A stretch of DNA of 22,432 nt from a virus, in the IMG/VR virus record IMGVR_UViG_3300018954_000007, positions 1-22,432 of that record; one strand, given 5' to 3'. Shown piece by piece: positions 12,418 through 20,366 of the stretch. The translations under genes and the position numbers were made by a program. Within the stretch, counting starts at the first letter, position 1. Each line of letters begins with the position of its first letter. A model generated the notes under the pieces. The model was not told the origin of the DNA. It saw only the letters and a program-made list of their open reading frames with translations, and did not search any database.

Positions 12418-13151
12418 GCGCCCTTGGTGTTCACCGTCGCCACGCTCGGGGGGAGCGGCGGGATGGTGATTCCAGCGGGCGCGCACGCGGCCTGCACCGC
12501 CGTCACCCAGGCCAGGAGCTCCGCTGCCTTCGCCAGGGGCGCCGCCGCGTCGCCACCCATCACGACGCCCGCCTGGATGCGCAGGGTACCGCTGTTGATG
12601 ATCGCCTCGTCGTCGGTGAGCGAGATGCTCACCGTGTTGGTGCGGTTCCGGAGCTGCACGACGCCGTCGCCGTCGAGGGTGATCCCGTGCCCCTTGCCGT
12701 GCTGGAGCTGGATCGAGACCATCTCCGGATCGCGCGCGTCGATGGCGATCGTGGACGCGGTCGAGCCGCTCGGCACGTACACCTGCCAGGTGCCGTCGTC
12801 CCCGTCGAAGAGCTCGAAGCTCACCTTGCCGTCGGCGCGGTGGGCGTAGACCATTGCCCCGCCCTTCTTCACCTCGGGCAGGAGCGGCGCGACGCGCGGG
12901 TCGTTCAGGTGGAGTGCGTGCCCCTGGTTGCCCTCGAAGCCGTAGAGCACCGTCGCCCCGAGGGTCGGCGTCCCGTCGGGGTCAACGTCGGGATCCCGCG
13001 GGCGCCCGATGAACCCGCACGGGTGGTACGCCTCCATCGCGGGCGCGCCGGTCTCCTCGGCACCGTAGAGGTCGAGCTGGACCTCGTAGAAGCCGTCCTC
13101 CGTGCGGAGGGTGTAGGTCGCGACGCCGAGATCCCATTCCATGCTCGTCAT
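12414..13151 (-). CDS. Baseplate assembly/spike protein, Mu gp45 (gpV)-like
   Basis: 245 aa from the ATG at 13151; in-frame starts at 13142, 13208 and 13235 are alternatives and no ribosome site decides. The N-terminal half holds an OB-fold-like region (VQLDLYGAEETGAPAMEAYH, then TLGATVLYGFEGNQGHALHL and PRVAPLLPEVKKGGAMVYAH). A repetitive beta region follows (MVSIQLQHGKGHGITLDGDG, VVQLRNRTNTVSISLTDDEA, IINSGTLRIQAG), typical of the triple-stranded helix of gp45/gpV membrane-piercing spikes. The C-terminus ends in a Pro-rich helix. The apical HxH iron motif of P2 gpV is not seen. It is the first gene after a plus-strand insertion that splits the operon. Confidence 0.8.
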   Translation of the reverse strand: MTSMEWDLGVATYTLRTEDGFYEVQLDLYGAEETGAPAMEAYHPCGFIGRPRDPDVDPDGTPTLGATVLYGFEGNQGHALHLNDPRVAPLLPEVKKGGAMVYAHRADGKVSFELFDGDDGTWQVYVPSGSTASTIAIDARDPEMVSIQLQHGKGHGITLDGDGVVQLRNRTNTVSISLTDDEAIINSGTLRIQAGVVMGGDAAAPLAKAAELLAWVTAVQAACAPAGITIPPLPPSVATVNTKGA

Positions 13152-13669
13152 AGATGGCTCTTGTGTCTGATTCCGGCAGAACCGCCCTGACGACCCGGTC
13201 TGCAACATTTCGCCGACCCAGCCCGCCTCCTCCAACGCGATCGATGTGCTTTGAGACGACCTCGGCCGCGCGCAAATTGAGGCACCTCCTGATGGCAGGT
13301 CCCGCCGGCATCACACATAAACGCCCGGAGCCAGAAGTCCTGGACGGGACCGCATAGGCCCAGTGCGAACTCCATCCCCCGCCACCCCCCAGCTCCAGCA
13401 CCCCCTTCCGGAACCCCTGGGCAATCCATCAGGTCGGCATAATGCTGGAGAGGTCGCGTGGTCACACGAGTGGCCTGGACCTCGCAAGCCCACCAGCCTA
13501 GAGAGGAGTGAAACCCAAGTGAACGGCCTCGGCACTACAACGGCAGAGGCGGATGCTTGAATTGGACGCAGGCTACCACAACAGACCACCTCGACACGGC
13601 CACCCCAGGGCCTCATGCTGACTGCACTCGGGTCAGTGAGGCGAGCAACGCGCAATCGTTGGAGGACAT
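13152..13669. other. Gene-poor 518-bp stretch upstream of the Cys-rich plus-strand gene
   Basis: Open frames here (for example minus 13465 to 13148, which begins with a GTG) lack the strong third-position GC bias of the real genes and lack ribosome sites. GC content is visibly lower than in the tail genes. The region presumably holds the promoter of the plus-strand gene at 13670 and of the gp45-like gene, but I find no consensus-like pair that I trust. Confidence 0.5.
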
Positions 13670-14158
13670 GTGAATAAGCTACAAACCCTCGCATTCATCG
13701 GCACCGCGCTCTGCATCTCTGGGTATTCCTCCCTCTCGGAAGCTAAAAAGCACTGCTGGTGCGAGGCCAGGGCTGGCTGCTCCGGGGCCGTCCTCAAGGA
13801 CTATGGTTCCGTGGATGAGTACAGAGAGCTCGAGTCCGGCAAGCAACGCAAGTGCGCAGAAGCGTGCGCTCGCACTGCATCGGGAGACGATGATGGCGTA
13901 CACGCGTCGGCAGCGGCCTACTGCGAGCAACTTGGGCCTGGCACCTTCGCGATTGAGGCGTACAGCGTCGTGGGCGCCAGAGACTCCAGAAACAACACCT
14001 GCGACCCAGATCACCACTACGGCGTCCTCACCTGCTCATACGCTTGCTCATGTCCGGCCGGATATACTCTGCAGGGCGACAAGTGCTATGGCACTTGCGA
14101 CGGCTACACCGTAGTCGGCGACGCTTCATGTCACCATGACGCCAGCTGGTCTGATTAG
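13670..14158 (+). CDS. Secreted Cys-rich protein, accessory gene inside the tail operon
   Basis: 162 aa from a GTG at 13670, with GGAGGA 3 nt upstream; the overlapping ATG at 13668 runs into TGA at once. Residues 1-25 form a Sec signal peptide (MNKLQTLAFIGTALCISGYS, cleavage after SEA likely). The mature part contains 13 Cys: HCWCEARAGC, then RKCAEACA, YCEQLG, NNTCDPDHHYG, LTCSYACSCPAGYTLQGDKC, YGTCDGY. The segment from CSCPAGYTLQGDKC on resembles an EGF-like tail. It is transcribed against the surrounding tail operon and has lower GC, so it is a moron-like insertion. The product is extracytoplasmic and probably not part of the virion. Its function is unknown. Confidence 0.75.
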   Translation: MNKLQTLAFIGTALCISGYSSLSEAKKHCWCEARAGCSGAVLKDYGSVDEYRELESGKQRKCAEACARTASGDDDGVHASAAAYCEQLGPGTFAIEAYSVVGARDSRNNTCDPDHHYGVLTCSYACSCPAGYTLQGDKCYGTCDGYTVVGDASCHHDASWSD

Positions 14159-14178
14159 CCTTCCCTGCGCCCATCGAC

Positions 14179-14197
14179 GGCGTCATTGAGGGACGCC
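14179..14197. terminator. Small hairpin between convergent genes
   Basis: GGCGTC (14179-14184) and GACGCC (14192-14197) form a 6-bp stem with a 7-base loop, 20 bp after the stop of the plus-strand Cys-rich gene and before the convergent stop of the gpP-like gene. There is no T-run, so it is a weak terminator candidate. Confidence 0.25.
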
Positions 14198-14235
14198 ACC
14201 CGCGGCGGTTCTGAGGCGCCGCGGCGCGCCGCTGG

Positions 14236-15408
14236 TTACTCGTCCTCGCCACCGAACAAGAGGTCGGCAGGCCTCATCAGGTTCACCGTCGTCACGGTGG
14301 GCGCCCGGCTGAACTCGACGCTCTCCACCCAGAAGACGCCGCGAATGCCCAGCTCGTCGTCGATGACCTCGACGGTGGTGTCCACGGTCCAGACGACCTT
14401 CTTCGTGCCGTCGAGGCTCGGCACGGTGTGCCCGCTCAGCCGGTAGCTGAGGTTCCAGCCCGCCCGGCGCGCCTCGGCAATCTTCCGGCGTGCGAGCGCC
14501 TCCGCCTGCGCCGCCGTCGCGACGTGCGCGTCCCGGAGCACGAGGGGGCGCGCCGGGAAGCCGTAGCCCGCCATCTCCTCGTCGCGGAAGGTCGCTGACG
14601 TCTTCTGGCGCCCGGCCTTCCGCCCGCCGCCGCGCCCGTAGACCAGGGCGCTGTCGTACCGGGGCGAGGTCGCGTTCCGGTAGCGGTACGAGAGGACGTT
14701 CACCTCGTTGCGGTTCTGGCCCCTCCGCCGCACGATCCGGGCGGTCGGGGGCTGGTCCGCGTTGGGGCTCGTGAGGATGAACTTCCCGTCCGCGCCCGCG
14801 AAGAGGAACAAGCCGGCCCGGTCGAGCTGCTTCCGGACGAAGGCGTACCAGCGCTCGCCGACCTTCGCCTGGATGGGCCTCGCCTTCGCTGCGCCCGTGG
14901 GTGTCCCCAGGGGGTCCAGCGGGGACTTGCTCTGGCGCACCGCGGCGCCGGCCTGCTGGCTGCGGTTCCGCTCGTTTGTGAGCTCGAGGACGTAGGGGCG
15001 CTGGAGCACCTGCGCCAGAACCGTCCGCACGAGGTCCGCGTAGGTGGAGTTCGTGAAGCTCCGATCGGCCGTCACGCATGCGTCGAGGAGGGGCGCGAGC
15101 GCGTCGCGCCCGGTGAGGGTCACCGTCGCGCCCGAGGCGCTCCCCTCCACCTCGATGTCATCCACCTGCCCGGTCTGCTGCAGGACGTCGCCGATGAAGA
15201 GCTGGTACGGCGTGCCCGGCGGGTACTTCGCGATCAGGTCGGCGACCACGTCCCCCCAGCCGAGGCGGAGCGACCACGACGCCGGCTGCGTGAGGAAGGA
15301 TTGCCGCACCGTGTAGTTTTCGATGATGCGCGCGTCGTCGCCGCCGAGGGTGATCCGCACCCGGTCGTCGATCTTCCCGAGCTCGTCGCTGAAGTAGCTA
15401 GCGGGCAT
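14236..15408 (-). CDS. Tail/baseplate hub protein, Mu gpP (gp44)-like
   Basis: 390 aa from the ATG at 15408. Visible pattern: an N-terminal beta domain (VRITLGGDDARIIENYTVRQ, then SFLTQPASWSLRLG), a central domain with GASGATVTLTGRDA-type sequence (VTLTGRDALAPLLDACV), a helical part (STYADLVRTVLAQVLQRPYV) and a C-terminal beta domain ending in NLMRPADLLFGGEDE. 'V.G.D....L.DC.V' after an N-terminal sheet is typical of gpP/gpD-type hub proteins that sit at the top of the spike and below the tail tube. It follows the gpN-like gene, as in Mu, separated here by a 41-aa membrane peptide gene. The Arg/Gly-rich loop GRGGGRKAGRQK is likely an element-specific insertion. Confidence 0.85.
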   Translation of the reverse strand: MPASYFSDELGKIDDRVRITLGGDDARIIENYTVRQSFLTQPASWSLRLGWGDVVADLIAKYPPGTPYQLFIGDVLQQTGQVDDIEVEGSASGATVTLTGRDALAPLLDACVTADRSFTNSTYADLVRTVLAQVLQRPYVLELTNERNRSQQAGAAVRQSKSPLDPLGTPTGAAKARPIQAKVGERWYAFVRKQLDRAGLFLFAGADGKFILTSPNADQPPTARIVRRRGQNRNEVNVLSYRYRNATSPRYDSALVYGRGGGRKAGRQKTSATFRDEEMAGYGFPARPLVLRDAHVATAAQAEALARRKIAEARRAGWNLSYRLSGHTVPSLDGTKKVVWTVDTTVEVIDDELGIRGVFWVESVEFSRAPTVTTVNLMRPADLLFGGEDE

Positions 15409-15416
15409 GGTGGCAG

Positions 15417-15542
15417 CTACCTACGCCTCCGACGACGCCACGGCGCCGAGCGCCATAGGTAGACGAGAACGCACACACCGATCGCGTCGTACGCGAGAAT
15501 GCACCACATATAGGCACGTAGCGCCTCATCGAAGGTGCTCAT
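15417..15542 (-). CDS. 41-aa membrane peptide with an Arg-rich C-terminus
   Basis: ATG at 15542, stop TAG at 15417-15419; GGAG lies 8-9 nt upstream of the ATG. The product is MSTFDEALRAYMW followed by a hydrophobic stretch CILAYDAIGVCVLVYLW, then RSAPWRRRRRR. One helix with a positive C-terminal tail predicts an N-out or loosely inserted inner-membrane peptide. It lies 24 bp after the gpN-like gene and 8 bp before the gpP-like gene, in the same direction. Mu has no gene here. It could be a lysis-timing or exclusion peptide or a minor tail component, but only the membrane topology can be read from the sequence. Confidence 0.6.
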   Translation of the reverse strand: MSTFDEALRAYMWCILAYDAIGVCVLVYLWRSAPWRRRRRR

Positions 15543-15565
15543 CAGGCTCTCCGTGTTGCTGCTGG

Positions 15566-16511
15566 TCAGGCCGCGCGCGCGTCAGGCCGGTAGAGCCGCA
15601 GCAGGGTTCCCCTGGGGATGGCGAATGGGTCCCGGAGCGGGTTGAGCTGGAGGACTTGAACCGCCCGGCTGGTGGTCCCGTAGACGGCGCGGGAGACGTC
15701 GGTGACGCTCATGAGGGGCAGCGGGGTCTCGTAGTGGATGAGCTGCCGGCGCCGCCGCGCGAGGTCGCGCCGCCGCTCGTCCGCCGCCGACCACACCTCG
15801 TGGGTGGCCTCCCGGAGCGGCTCGTTCCGCGGCTGGGCGAGCGTCCGCGTCCCCACGAGCTGCTCGCAGAGGCCGACGAGCCGGTCCGCCTTGGCCGCGG
15901 AGACGTCGCCGGCGAGCTCCACCTGGTCGCGCATCGCGAGCACGTCGTTCACCGCGTCGCCTATGGCCGTGAAGAGGTCCTTCACCTGCGCCTCGTCCCC
16001 TTGGGGCGGCACGACGCCGGCGGCGAGGTCCTGCTCGTGGACCTGCTGGATCAGCACGAGCTGCTGGTGAACCTCCCCGAGCCGGTCGGGGCCCGGGTTC
16101 ACGAGCTTCTCAACGAGGTAGGCGTTCGCCTGGTCCTCGCGGAAGACGAGCTCCACGTCCACGCCCGACCGGCGGCGCGCCGTGGCGGTCTCCGTCCAGG
16201 TGACCGCGTACGCTGGGATGGTGCCCACGGTCGGGACCACGAGATCCTCGGTCGTCTGGATCTCGAAGTATCTGCGCAGGTCGTCCAAGCGCTTCGGCCA
16301 AAGCTCGGCGCCGTACCGGCGAAATGTATTGTGAAAGAGGGCCTTCACGCGGATCTCGTACAGCTTCCGGCCGAGCTTCTCCGGCGCGCCGCCGTCCGCG
16401 TGCGGGTACTCGTGAATATGCTCACGAATTCCACCGCTGATCGTGACTTCCGTAATGGGGAACTCGATCGACGCGAAGCTCGCGCGCTGGAGTGTGTCGA
16501 AGGCGGGCATT
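15566..16511 (-). CDS. Mu gpN-like tail/DNA circularisation family protein
   Basis: 314 aa from the ATG at 16511; an in-frame TTG at 16519 is the alternative. The N-terminal domain carries the family pattern: FASIEFPITEVTISGGIREH, then IHEYPHADGGAPEKLGRKLY and EIRVKALFHN. 'EFP..D.P.VED.G......V.A.' followed by the beta-alpha repeat is typical of the DNA circularisation N-terminal domain family, which includes Mu gpN, a tail/baseplate protein. The C-terminal half is helical with a motif near GTTSRAVQVLQLNPLRDPFA and IPRGTLLRLY that resembles LysM-like end segments of baseplate proteins. It lies after the tape measure, as in Mu, but with a 317-bp interruption. Confidence 0.85.
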
Positions 16512-16602
16512 GGATCCAACGACGATCAGGGAAACACGGGCAAATCCGCGGTCGCTAGCCAAGCGTTTGCAAGCGGCGTTCCCCGTGCGCATGTTGGTGC
16601 CC

Positions 16603-16802
16603 ATGAATGAACAAGCACTTTCCACCCGGGACGCCTACGACATCTGTATCTCCGAGATACGCAATCTGAAAGAGTACACCGCCGCACAGCAGGCGCTCGC
16701 CCATGCGCAGCGCTCCGATCTGCCGTCGGTCAGTGCGCCGGAGGAGATGTTCAAGGCTCTGCGTCGGGGGAGATCACCTTCGGCACGCCGCCACCGCTCT
16801 GA
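16603..16802 (+). pseudogene. Small plus-strand gene with an apparent frameshift at a G5 run
   Basis: From the ATG at 16603 the frame reads MNEQALSTRDAYDICISEIR, NLKEYTAAQQALAHAQRSDL, PSVSAPEEMFKALRR and then runs into an Arg-rich shadow of the tape-measure gene. One base offset at GGGGG (16766-16770) gives a sensible end: GEITFGTPPPL then TGA at 16800-16802, giving a 66-aa protein. So there is either a one-base deletion (broken gene), a sequencing error or slippage at the G-run. No strong ribosome site is seen. Mostly helical and lower in GC than its surroundings. It lies on the opposite strand between tape measure and the gpN-like gene and is probably an accessory insertion. The rest of 16512-16828 holds nothing I recognise. 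Confidence 0.4.
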
Positions 16803-16828
16803 GGCACCGCGCCCCCGGGGCTGCGCCT

Positions 16829-19150
16829 TCAGAACCTCCGGCCAGGGCCGCCGCGGATCTCGCCGTCCATGCCCATCACGGGCACGTTCGGCTGCGGCGG
16901 GCCCGCGGCTGGCGGGTTCACGACCTCCACCTTCAGCACCCCGCCCAGCATCTTCGCGATCTGCGCGTCGCGCTGCTTCAGCTCTTCGCGCATCTCTCCC
17001 AGCCGTGACGCCTCGTGCGCGCGAGCCGTTGAGGCGTCGAAGCTGGTGCCGACGGCGCCGCCGGTCACGTAGTTCGCGATGCCGCTGAAGTACGCGCCGG
17101 CTTGAGCCGTGGTTGATGTGTCGTAGGACGCGGCACCCTTCACGCGCTCTGCGAGCGCGTCGCGCTTGTCCATCATCTCCCGCAGCAGAGCCGCGTCGAA
17201 CCCCCCGGCCTTGTCCATCTTGGCGGTCAGGGCCAACCGTTCGTTCGTCAGCGAGATGATGTTGCCCTCGGCTTTGTCCTTCGCCTCGGTGCTCAGGACG
17301 TTGTCGATGACGAGCCTGCCCACCTCGTAGATCGTCACCGCCGCCGCCGTGACCGCCACCGCCGCGCCGGCCGCGCCGAGAGCGGCGCCAGCCTTCCCAC
17401 CCGGGGAGCCGACGACGCCGGAACCCGAAAGCGCCCCGGCCGGGCCACCGCTCTTCACGAAGGCAGCGCGGATGGCGCTCTCGATGCCGGCGCGCATCGT
17501 AGCCTCGCCTGCCGCGCGCATGACGGCCACGCCAGCCGCCGCGAAGATCGCCCGGAGTGGGTTCTCCGCCGCCCACGTGCCGAGCTTCGCTAGCCCGTCC
17601 ACCGCGTCCAGCGCAGCCGGAGCCAGCTTTTCCAACTGCGGAAGGAACGAGCGGAACGTGGTCATGATCCGCTCCCCGACTTGGTTGTTGAAGTCCTGCG
17701 CCTTCGCGGCCGTGGTGCTGGTCGCGCCCTTGAAGTTTTCGAGGAGCTGCCCCTCTCCCATTGCGACCTTCGCGAAGCGCGCGAACTGCGCATTCACTGC
17801 AGCCACCCCTGCCTCATTCGCGGCTTGCTTGCTCCCACCACCCTTGAGCACCGATGCCCGCTCATTCCTGAATATCGTCGCGAACCCCTCGACCGCGCGG
17901 GCGCCCTGCACGTTCGCCCACATTTTTTTGAACTCCTCCGGATTGCCCTCGCTCGACTTCAAGCTATCGATGATGATCCGCTGGATGCTGTGCATCAGAC
18001 CCGTTTCAGGATCGATCACCTCGACGCCATGGGCCTTGAACTCCCCGAGGCGTGCGGGGGTCTTGAGGGTCGAGACCATCGAGCTGATGGATGTGGCGGC
18101 GGCCGTCGGGGACACGCTGCCACCCATCTTTCGGCTCATCTGGATAATCGCGCCCATCTGGCCCATGTTGGCTTTGATGTCGCCCTCAAAGGCGCCGGCT
18201 GCCGCCGCGAGCTTAGCCCCCTGCGAAGCGAGATCCTTGAACTCGACGGCGCCGATCTTCGTCTGACCGGCAAGCGCGCGGATCACGCCCTTGATAGCTT
18301 CGGCCTTGTTCTCGACACCCTCCATCTGCTGCGCCATCTCGCCTGCGGTGCCCGCGAGGTCGCTGAATGTGGTGTCCGTGGCGCGCGCCGCGAACGCCAT
18401 ATCGCGCATGAGGTCGCGTCCCAGTTGAAGATCTCCAACGATGCCAGTGAACTTCTCCAAGCCGCCCATCACGTCGCTGGGGTCCATCTTCGCGAACGCC
18501 GCGATGGCGCGCGTCTCCGCCTCCAGCGTCTTCGGATCCTGGCGGACGTTGTTGGCCGTCGGCTTTTCCCCTGGCGCCAGCATCGACGGGTCCATGAAGC
18601 CAGCATTCGAGAGAGCGACGGACCGCTTCTCCAGGTCGATGCCCTTGGCGATGTGACCCCCGATGTCGAGGTCTACGCCGGCCCCCTTGGCGACGTCACG
18701 CGCGACCGCTGTGGCGCCCCGCCCCAGGTTGTTGAAGTGGTGCACGGCCCGGTAGCTGGTGCGGCGACCGAAGCTCTCCTGGTCACGTGCCTGACGCTGG
18801 GCGGCGCGAGCCTCCTCGCGCTCGTAGCGCTCCCGGATCCTGAGGACGTGGTCCCGGGCACGGGCGCGCTGCTGGGCAGCGCGCTCCTCGTCGCGTGCCT
18901 GCTGGTCGAGCGCCTTCTTGTTGATGACGACGGTCGCCTCGGCGGCGCGCTTCGCCTGGCGGATCTGCTCGTCGGCGGAGCGCTTGGCGTGGGCGGGCGC
19001 GTCTCGATAGACGCTTCCGGCTGCCTTCGCGGCCTTCCCCAGCTCGGCCTCGATCTGCTGGCGCGCGCGGCGCGCCGACTCGGCCAGCGGGCGGAAGAGG
19101 CCTGCGACGTTGGCGTCGAGCGCGGCGCCTACGCGGATGCGAAGCTGCAT
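16829..19150 (-). CDS. Tail tape measure protein
   Basis: 773 aa from the ATG at 19150. The N-terminal 140 aa is a charged coiled coil (RQQIEAELGKAAKAAGSVYR, ARDHVLRIRERYEREEARAA). A central domain contains KEFTGI/GAVEFKDLASQGAKLA-type segments common to phage tape measure cores (QTKIGAVEFKDLASQGAKLA, MGQMGAIIQMSRKMGGSVSP). Two hydrophobic Ala/Gly-rich stretches follow (AIFAAAGVAVMRAAGEATMR and GAAGAAVAVTAAAVTIYEVG). The C-terminus is helical and ends in a Pro-rich tail. The protein sets tail length; by the usual 0.15 nm per residue rule 773 aa corresponds to about 115 nm. It lies downstream of the chaperone, as expected. Stop TGA at 16829-16831. Confidence 0.9.
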   Translation of the reverse strand: MQLRIRVGAALDANVAGLFRPLAESARRARQQIEAELGKAAKAAGSVYRDAPAHAKRSADEQIRQAKRAAEATVVINKKALDQQARDEERAAQQRARARDHVLRIRERYEREEARAAQRQARDQESFGRRTSYRAVHHFNNLGRGATAVARDVAKGAGVDLDIGGHIAKGIDLEKRSVALSNAGFMDPSMLAPGEKPTANNVRQDPKTLEAETRAIAAFAKMDPSDVMGGLEKFTGIVGDLQLGRDLMRDMAFAARATDTTFSDLAGTAGEMAQQMEGVENKAEAIKGVIRALAGQTKIGAVEFKDLASQGAKLAAAAGAFEGDIKANMGQMGAIIQMSRKMGGSVSPTAAATSISSMVSTLKTPARLGEFKAHGVEVIDPETGLMHSIQRIIIDSLKSSEGNPEEFKKMWANVQGARAVEGFATIFRNERASVLKGGGSKQAANEAGVAAVNAQFARFAKVAMGEGQLLENFKGATSTTAAKAQDFNNQVGERIMTTFRSFLPQLEKLAPAALDAVDGLAKLGTWAAENPLRAIFAAAGVAVMRAAGEATMRAGIESAIRAAFVKSGGPAGALSGSGVVGSPGGKAGAALGAAGAAVAVTAAAVTIYEVGRLVIDNVLSTEAKDKAEGNIISLTNERLALTAKMDKAGGFDAALLREMMDKRDALAERVKGAASYDTSTTAQAGAYFSGIANYVTGGAVGTSFDASTARAHEASRLGEMREELKQRDAQIAKMLGGVLKVEVVNPPAAGPPQPNVPVMGMDGEIRGGPGRRF

Positions 19151-19280
19151 GGTCTATTCTGCGAGCCCGTGCTTAGCGGGCGCAGTTCTCGCGCATGATG
19201 TTGCGGGGAGTGGTTGTACGTGGTCGGCTGGACGTGCGCACGCTCCGGAAGAGCGCGGAGGGAGCCGACGTAGATCTGGG

Positions 19281-19598
19281 TCAGCCAGGCGTGCTGTCGC
19301 TTCCTGTTGGAGGGGGCAGCGCGTAGTTGTAGACGATGTAGCCGTTGGCGTGGACTTCGCAGCTCGTCACGGCGATGGCGCTCGGGTGTTTGTCCGCGCA
19401 ATGCATAACCGCTCGGCCCCATTCAGCACCCGAGCAGGGTCTGCCAGCTTCGGCCAGTGCGGAAGCCGCAATTGCAGCATTCTCGTCGCTTGGCACTACA
19501 TCAGCGTGCTCGCTCACTTCGTCGTCCATTGCCAGACAGCCGAAGGCGGCGACCCCGAGCAACGCGGCGCAACCCGCAGCAATGATATTCAACTTCAT
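19281..19598 (-). CDS. Small lipoprotein, accessory gene between chaperone and tape measure
   Basis: 105 aa from the ATG at 19598, with GGAGG 7-8 nt upstream. The signal MKLNIIAAGCAALLGVAAFG ends at Cys21 (lipobox AFGC, so position -3 is Ala and -2 the unusual Phe), suggesting a lipid-anchored protein. The mature part is acidic (MDDEVSEHADVVPSDE) and contains three Cys (RPCSGAEWG, VMHCADKH, TSCEVHANG). It is transcribed with the tail operon but lies in a lower-GC island (19151-19748) with non-coding flanks of 130 and 150 bp. This resembles a moron. I do not recognise a family. A role in envelope modification of the lysogen is possible but not shown. Confidence 0.75.
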   Translation of the reverse strand: MKLNIIAAGCAALLGVAAFGCLAMDDEVSEHADVVPSDENAAIAASALAEAGRPCSGAEWGRAVMHCADKHPSAIAVTSCEVHANGYIVYNYALPPPTGSDSTPG

Positions 19599-19748
19599 GC
19601 TTGAGCCTCCTCAGCCGGACGACAGCGCGACCCGGCTGGAGCTACATGCGACGTTCGGTGCGCCCACGCAACCCTGCCAGATTGCGTATGGTTAAGTCGC
19701 TATTTGCGGTTTAGACAGGCGGTACGTTTAACAGAACGGTCGCCGCGC

Positions 19749-20366
19749 TCAGCCCTGCTCCCCCGCCGCGCCCTCACCCTCCGCGCCGCGCGCGAGGGCC
19801 TCGCCGAGGCGCTCCAGCACGACAGCGAGCAGCCGGCGGGTGCCGCGCTGCTCGGCGGGGCTCATCTGCCCCCAGGGTGCGCCCTGCTGGAGAAGGGCGG
19901 CGAGGTCGGCGACCTCGTCGTCGGTGGCCGGCTTGTAGAGCGGGCTCATCTCCAGCTCGAGCATCTCGATCTCGTGCGCGAGCATCTTCACCCCCTCGGT
20001 GGAGAGGGCGATGCGCACGGTGTCCTCGGCCATCTGGAACCACGGCTCGCGGACGTCGTGTGGCTGGCAGGTGGCGCGGGCGATGAGCCACCGGAGGAGG
20101 GCGTCGTTGAAGCAGTCGACGGCGTTCTCCACGTCGTCCGCCGAGGGGTGCATCTGCGCCGCGTACTTGGCGGCCTCGGCCCGGGCGACCTGCTTGTCGT
20201 GGTCGGGCACGAGGCGAAGGCCGATCTGGACGGGCTCCTGGGGGCGCTCAAGCCAGTCGGACGCGAACGCCTCCGGGGGCACGTCGATCACCCGGGGCGC
20301 GAGCCAGCGCGCCTCGTCCGCGCCCGCGCCGGCCGCCGGCTTCGAGATCTGGCTAAAGGTGCTCAT
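19749..20366 (-). CDS. Tail-region protein of unknown function, after the chaperone
   Basis: 205 aa from the ATG at 20366, which overlaps the TGA of the chaperone's zero frame (ATGA) and lies 6 bp after the TAG of its -1 frame. Helical, with Trp/Met-rich segments (DWLERPQEPVQIGLRLVPDH, ADDVENAVDCFNDALLRWLI, VREPWFQMAEDTVRIAL) and an acidic Ala/Glu/Gly-rich C-terminal tail. Its place between chaperone and tape measure is where other phages encode a second chaperone or tape-measure-associated protein, so it might coat the tape measure (inference). No specific family recognised. Confidence 0.7.
   Translation of the reverse strand: MSTFSQISKPAAGAGADEARWLAPRVIDVPPEAFASDWLERPQEPVQIGLRLVPDHDKQVARAEAAKYAAQMHPSADDVENAVDCFNDALLRWLIARATCQPHDVREPWFQMAEDTVRIALSTEGVKMLAHEIEMLELEMSPLYKPATDDEVADLAALLQQGAPWGQMSPAEQRGTRRLLAVVLERLGEALARGAEGEGAAGEQG

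Noticed and set aside
11759-12849. Plus-strand Gly-rich open frames with GTGG-type repeats
   Set aside because: They are the antisense image of the Pro-rich repeat gene and its neighbours in the minus-strand baseplate operon.
13148-13465. Minus-strand open frame starting at a GTG at 13465
   Set aside because: No ribosome site, no third-position GC bias and it overlaps the start of the gp45-like gene.
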